Virus record (IMG/VR): IMGVR_UViG_3300023116_000240
Coordinates: 1 to 29,016 of that record
DNA length: 29,016 nucleotides
Source of the DNA: a virus
Reading direction: 5' to 3' (one strand)
Below, in pieces: positions 27,515-29,016 of the stretch (its first letter is position 1; every line of letters starts with the position of its first letter). Both the position numbers and the translations under genes were made by a program. The notes under the pieces are model-generated. The model did no database searches. It was given only the letters and a program-made list of their open reading frames with translations, and was not told the origin of the DNA.

Positions 27515-28135
27515 ATGGCATTCAATAAAAAGACTGATGTTCCAGAAGTAATACCACCCACACCACCAAAGAGATTCTCTACAAAGAATATTGCTATTGG
27601 ATTAGGTGTGGTATTTGGTATTGCTCATATTGGTGTTCTCGGTCATTTGTTGAATGCTGTTCGACCGCAGTATCCAGTAATTAATTTTCCTCAAGGGAAT
27701 TATTCATCTTATAAAGTTGAAGCAACTAGGGATGGATATAAAATCGAATATAAGGCAAACGACCCTGCTATTTTAAACTCTGAAAGGTCTCTCAATCTAA
27801 ATCAGAAGAGAGGTGGTCTATTTGGTGGCGGTGGAACTGAACTCAGAAGAGAGTACCGTCGTGATGAATATACTATGGATGGAGCTAGAAACTTAGGAGG
27901 TGGCGTTGACGCCGAGGGAAAGTCTGCAAAAGAAGTAGAGTGCATCGTGGCGGACGCTGGCGCACGGTCACAAGGTGCAATGGCAGGTAGTGCTCTTGCT
28001 GCTGGTGTTGCTGTTCCTGCTATGATGAATATACCTTATGTTGGGTGGTTAGCATCTGGTTGGGCCCTGTTACTTGGGCAGAAGATGGGTTCAGAAGCAG
28101 GTTCACGAGTTGGTAAAGTATTTAATGACTGCTGA
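27515..28135 (+). CDS. Membrane protein with Gly-rich C-terminus, 206 aa
   Basis: A membrane span at about 25-45 (NIAIGLGVVFGIAHIGVLGH) follows a Pro-rich N-terminus. The central soluble part includes KRGGLFGGGGTELRREYRRD and an acidic VECIVADAGARS. A C-terminal hydrophobic, Gly/Ala-rich region (AGSALAAGVAVPAMMNIPYV) may form a second membrane segment of glycine-zipper type. The likely topology is two spans with the middle part in the periplasm. No family recognised; the end overlaps the next gene by 11 bases. Confidence 0.65.
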   Translation: MAFNKKTDVPEVIPPTPPKRFSTKNIAIGLGVVFGIAHIGVLGHLLNAVRPQYPVINFPQGNYSSYKVEATRDGYKIEYKANDPAILNSERSLNLNQKRGGLFGGGGTELRREYRRDEYTMDGARNLGGGVDAEGKSAKEVECIVADAGARSQGAMAGSALAAGVAVPAMMNIPYVGWLASGWALLLGQKMGSEAGSRVGKVFNDC

Positions 28136-28436
28136 TCCCAAAATAGAATATAAGTTCGAACACCACTGGGGTGGTGAAGATATGTGGTATCACAAAGCAG
28201 AACGATGGGCAAAGAAGCAGAAGTTCCCCATCAATCATCTTGCTTTGGGATTCATTACTTGGTTGAAAGAGAAGTGGATAGAAGGTAAAGTAGAAATGGA
28301 AATGGCGTCTGTTGATAAGCAGGCAGAAGAAATAAAAGAGCAGTGGAAAGAAGAAGATAAGAAACCCGTTATCAAATCAATACCATCAGAAGTAGAAGGA
28401 CTAGATACAATAGAAATTAATAGTCCATGGAATTAA
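28125..28436 (+). CDS. Charged hypothetical protein, 103 aa
   Basis: ATG at 28125 inside the preceding gene; the upstream frame is a shadow of that gene. Many Trp, Lys and Glu residues (FEHHWGGEDMWYHKAERWAK, ITWLKEKWIEGKVEMEMASV) suggest an amphipathic helical protein. The C-terminal part is acidic. It overlaps the next gene by 10 bases. Function unknown. Confidence 0.65.
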   Translation: MTADPKIEYKFEHHWGGEDMWYHKAERWAKKQKFPINHLALGFITWLKEKWIEGKVEMEMASVDKQAEEIKEQWKEEDKKPVIKSIPSEVEGLDTIEINSPWN

Positions 28437-28642
28437 TATTAAAACCACACGAAAATCTGAATGACCCAGTTTGGAGTGTTATCATTCTTCTCTGTTGTGG
28501 ACTAGCATTTACTTTATATTGTGTTATATATATTTTACTCCTATCATTTAAGGAACTAAAAGAAGATGGCCAAGTCCGCGAACAAGGGCAAGAAGGGTCA
28601 ATCCAAGCAGAATCAAGGAAACGCGACTGCGAAGAAAGCTAA
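28427..28642 (+). CDS. Single-span membrane protein, 71 aa
   Basis: ATG overlapping the previous stop. A membrane span at about 15-40 (PVWSVIILLCCGLAFTLYCV IYILLLSF, written as two parts) is followed by a Gln/Glu/Arg-rich tail. The last 77 bases are shared with the basic miniprotein in another frame, and the tail there (GQVREQGQEGSIQAESRKR) looks like out-of-frame reading. The membrane part is convincing; the natural C-terminus is less sure. Confidence 0.55.
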   Translation: MELILKPHENLNDPVWSVIILLCCGLAFTLYCVIYILLLSFKELKEDGQVREQGQEGSIQAESRKRDCEES

Positions 28643-28664
28643 GAACGGAGGCAAGAAAAAGTAA
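28566..28664 (+). CDS. Lys/Gly-rich basic miniprotein, 32 aa
   Basis: ATG GCC AAG TCC GCG AAC... uses strongly preferred C/G-ending codons, unlike the AT-rich neighbours, which supports this frame over the overlapping one. The peptide begins MAKSANKGKKGQSKQNQ and ends KKAKNGGKKK, with about 12 Lys in 32 residues, so it is disordered and likely to bind nucleic acid. The stop (TAATG) overlaps the nuclease gene start. Function unknown; possibly a genome-packing or ribosome-associated peptide. Confidence 0.6.
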   Translation: MAKSANKGKKGQSKQNQGNATAKKAKNGGKKK

Positions 28665-29016
28665 TGGGCGCTATGACACCACCAAGCAGAAAGTCCTGCT
28701 ATAACTTTAGAGTTGTTGAGATTGATAGAGTAGTCGATGGTGATACCATTGATGTCACTATTGATTTGGGTTTTGACTTATATAAAAAAGAACGTGTTAG
28801 AGTAGCAGGAGTTGATACTCCTGAGAAGAGAACGAGAGATGAAGAAGAGAAAGCCCTGGGTTACGATGCTACTCACTGGCTTGAAGAGCGACTTCAAGGC
28901 GCTATTGAAGGGGATGATGATCTCGTTATCCGTACTGAGCTTGTTGGTGGTGTTGGAAAGTATGGACGCCTTCTCGGCTGGCTCTACATTGGAGACGCCG
29001 ACGTGTCCCTCAACGA
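28664..29016 (+). CDS. Staphylococcal-nuclease-like endonuclease, 3' end outside the window
   Basis: 117 residues are visible; the frame is open at the window end. ATG at 28664 (TAATG overlap), a second ATG three codons later. Motifs of the SNase family: VVDGDTIDV with D27, RVAGVDTPE with R46, D51, T52 and E54, and GKYGRLLGWL with R102, which match the calcium and catalytic residues D21, R35, D40, T41, E43 and R87 of staphylococcal nuclease. It degrades DNA or RNA, perhaps host DNA, in a calcium-dependent way. No signal peptide. Confidence 0.85.
   Translation, partial: MGAMTPPSRKSCYNFRVVEIDRVVDGDTIDVTIDLGFDLYKKERVRVAGVDTPEKRTRDEEEKALGYDATHWLEERLQGAIEGDDDLVIRTELVGGVGKYGRLLGWLYIGDADVSLN

Noticed and set aside
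1-29016. CRISPR array, insertion sequence, integrase or rRNA
   Set aside because: No regular spaced repeats, transposase or integrase motifs, or rRNA-like sequence were seen.

Overview
The window looks like part of a T4-like cyanomyovirus, a tailed phage of marine Synechococcus or Prochlorococcus. Three things point there. First, T4-type replication genes: a gp61-like primase and class Ia ribonucleotide reductase subunits NrdA and NrdB. Second, cyanobacterial cargo: two high-light-inducible (Hli) proteins next to a peroxiredoxin. Third, T4-type late promoter boxes (TATAAATA, GATAAATA or CTAAATA) in the gaps. The DNA is AT-rich, all 54 protein genes and 9 tRNAs are on the + strand, and most genes overlap by ATGA, TGATG or short stretches.

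Layout. 1-4639: a gene cut by the window edge, small unknown genes, tRNA-Ala, a protein with an embedded nucleotidylyltransferase domain, and a 730-aa Lys-rich probable virion protein. 4743-6481: a likely virion protein and three small conserved-type proteins. 6468-11734: primase, nrdA, nrdB, a GIY-YIG-like nuclease and small proteins. 11746-13779: eight tRNAs (Arg, Gly, Asn, Val, Ser, Pro, Ile, Met/CAT) mixed with very small genes, including an orphan Phd/YefM-like protein. 13832-15010: small proteins and a structured non-coding stretch with two similar hairpins. 15067-22609: nine coupled glycan genes (GT11 fucosyltransferase, GT6 ABO-type transferase, two related GQPR proteins, a HAD/nucleotidyltransferase fusion, a pyruvyltransferase-family protein, a GDPD-like protein, GT4, GT25). 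22610-24644: a secreted beta-barrel-like protein behind a folded leader, then an hli/hli/peroxiredoxin operon with two membrane miniproteins. 24709-29016: a signal-bearing lysozyme, a secreted HEGWH metallopeptidase candidate, several membrane proteins, a Lys/Gly-rich 32-aa peptide and the start of a staphylococcal-nuclease-like gene.

Control. Five promoters match the sigma70 consensus exactly (TTGACA, 17 bp, TATAAT) and four more are close; several lie inside the 3' end of the gene before or overlap a terminator. Late boxes sit directly behind two terminators. This suggests early, host-polymerase transcription of tRNA, Hli and glycan genes and late transcription of structural genes.

Most notable: the adjacent GT11 and GT6 genes, which in animals make the H antigen and convert it to A or B antigen; the HAD/nucleotidyltransferase fusion with a strong internal start; miniproteins in the hli operon; the HEGWH protein beside a lysozyme; and structured non-coding segments at 11746, 14898 and 22660.
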